Source: Phoronis australis
Lineage: Eukaryota > Phoronida > Phoronidae
NCBI GenBank assembly: GCA_002633005.1
Contig: NMRA01000326.1
Location: 437,972-501,971, forward strand
DNA length: 64,000 nucleotides
Reading direction: 5' to 3'
Within the stretch, counting starts at the first letter, position 1. Each line of letters begins with the position of its first letter. Below are positions 63,640 through 64,000 of this stretch, piece by piece. The position numbers and the translations under genes are program-made. The notes beneath the pieces were generated by a model that was given only the letters and a program-made list of their open reading frames with translations, had not been told where the DNA came from and did no database searches.

Positions 63640-63702
63640 AAAGATTCGAATTCACGACCTGGCAATTACAGCGCGCTTGCAGAACCACTACACCACCACG
63701 AT
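63640..63702 (-). other. tRNA-like segment, probable SINE head (minus strand)
   Basis: Read on the − strand, 'tggtggtgtagtggttctgc' fits an A box and 'gaattcgaatctttg' a B box about 33 bp later. The two are spaced as in a tRNA, but acceptor stem pairing is poor, so a tRNA-derived SINE or pseudo-tRNA is more likely than a functional tRNA. Confidence 0.4.
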
Positions 63703-64000
63703 TTCACTACTAATCTCATACTAAGAGACCTACTTGTTTATGGTCCACAGCGTTTGCGCGCGAAACCTACTTCTTTTTGTAATGCTTATTACACGTTTTA
63801 TATTTTGTGCCATCGATTCTTAACAAATTTGTAGTATTGAAAATAGTCTTCAAATGCCAAAATGACCAAATCCGTTTTTCGTGTTGGCAATAATGACGGG
63901 ATTGCTTTGGAAATCGTCTTAAGATAAGGTTTGACAAAGAGAGTATTGCGAGTTTCTGAGTGATTTACTAAGGCTTCGATTAAAATTCACATCTTACCAG

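Overview
This is a stretch of animal nuclear genome, about 40% GC and intron-rich. Every recognisable host gene lies on the + strand. They are the 3' part of a meckelin/TMEM67 gene (4026-9781), a complete three-exon Patched-domain (PTCHD3-like) transporter gene (15237-21550), a complete twelve-exon beta-1,3-glucan recognition protein/glucanase gene (25985-42812), and a Rab5/22/31-type small GTPase gene (52197-62896) whose P-loop exon I cannot find. A CBM39+GH16 glucanase together with a ciliary gene, long minisatellites, Kolobok-type transposons and THAP/P2X7-like ORFs points to a marine invertebrate. Lancelet (Branchiostoma) or another invertebrate deuterostome is my best guess, but a lophotrochozoan is not excluded. 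I infer this from the gene families present, not from any database match.

Layout. 1-4025: no recognisable exons; a 451-bp tandem repeat and a 17-bp minisatellite. 4026-9781: TMEM67 C-terminal exons, with small tandem repeats in the introns. 10041-11725: a near-perfect 50-bp minisatellite ending at a single N (assembly gap), directly followed by a frameshifted hAT transposase (11728-14191). 15237-21550: PTCHD3-like gene with a decayed Kolobok-type element in intron 2; a second copy follows the gene (21926-23553), then a fossil LINE (about 23640-24790). 25985-42812: the glucanase gene. Its introns hold a solo LTR, several minisatellites, a MITE, and unusual tandem copies of its own splice-donor regions. 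42860-45610: simple repeats, including a 36-copy CAG tract. 45824-47775: the best-preserved Kolobok-type element (158-bp TIRs, TTAA target site). 48278-49441: a 5'-truncated LINE. 52197-62896: the Rab gene, with a second N at 53876.

The genes do not form a pathway; they are neighbours in a repeat-rich region. TMEM67 is a transition-zone protein of cilia and PTCHD proteins are RND-type membrane transporters. The glucan-binding protein is a secreted innate immune or digestive enzyme, and the Rab acts in endosomal traffic. The most unusual signals are three. (i) A family of internally deleted TTAA elements carries a THAP-type transposase ORF and a convergent ORF with a P2X7 'ballast'-like cysteine cluster. 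(ii) Splice-donor regions of the glucanase gene are caught up in tandem duplications. (iii) A phase-compatible candidate cassette exon (39899-40024) would insert 42 residues into the GH16 domain.
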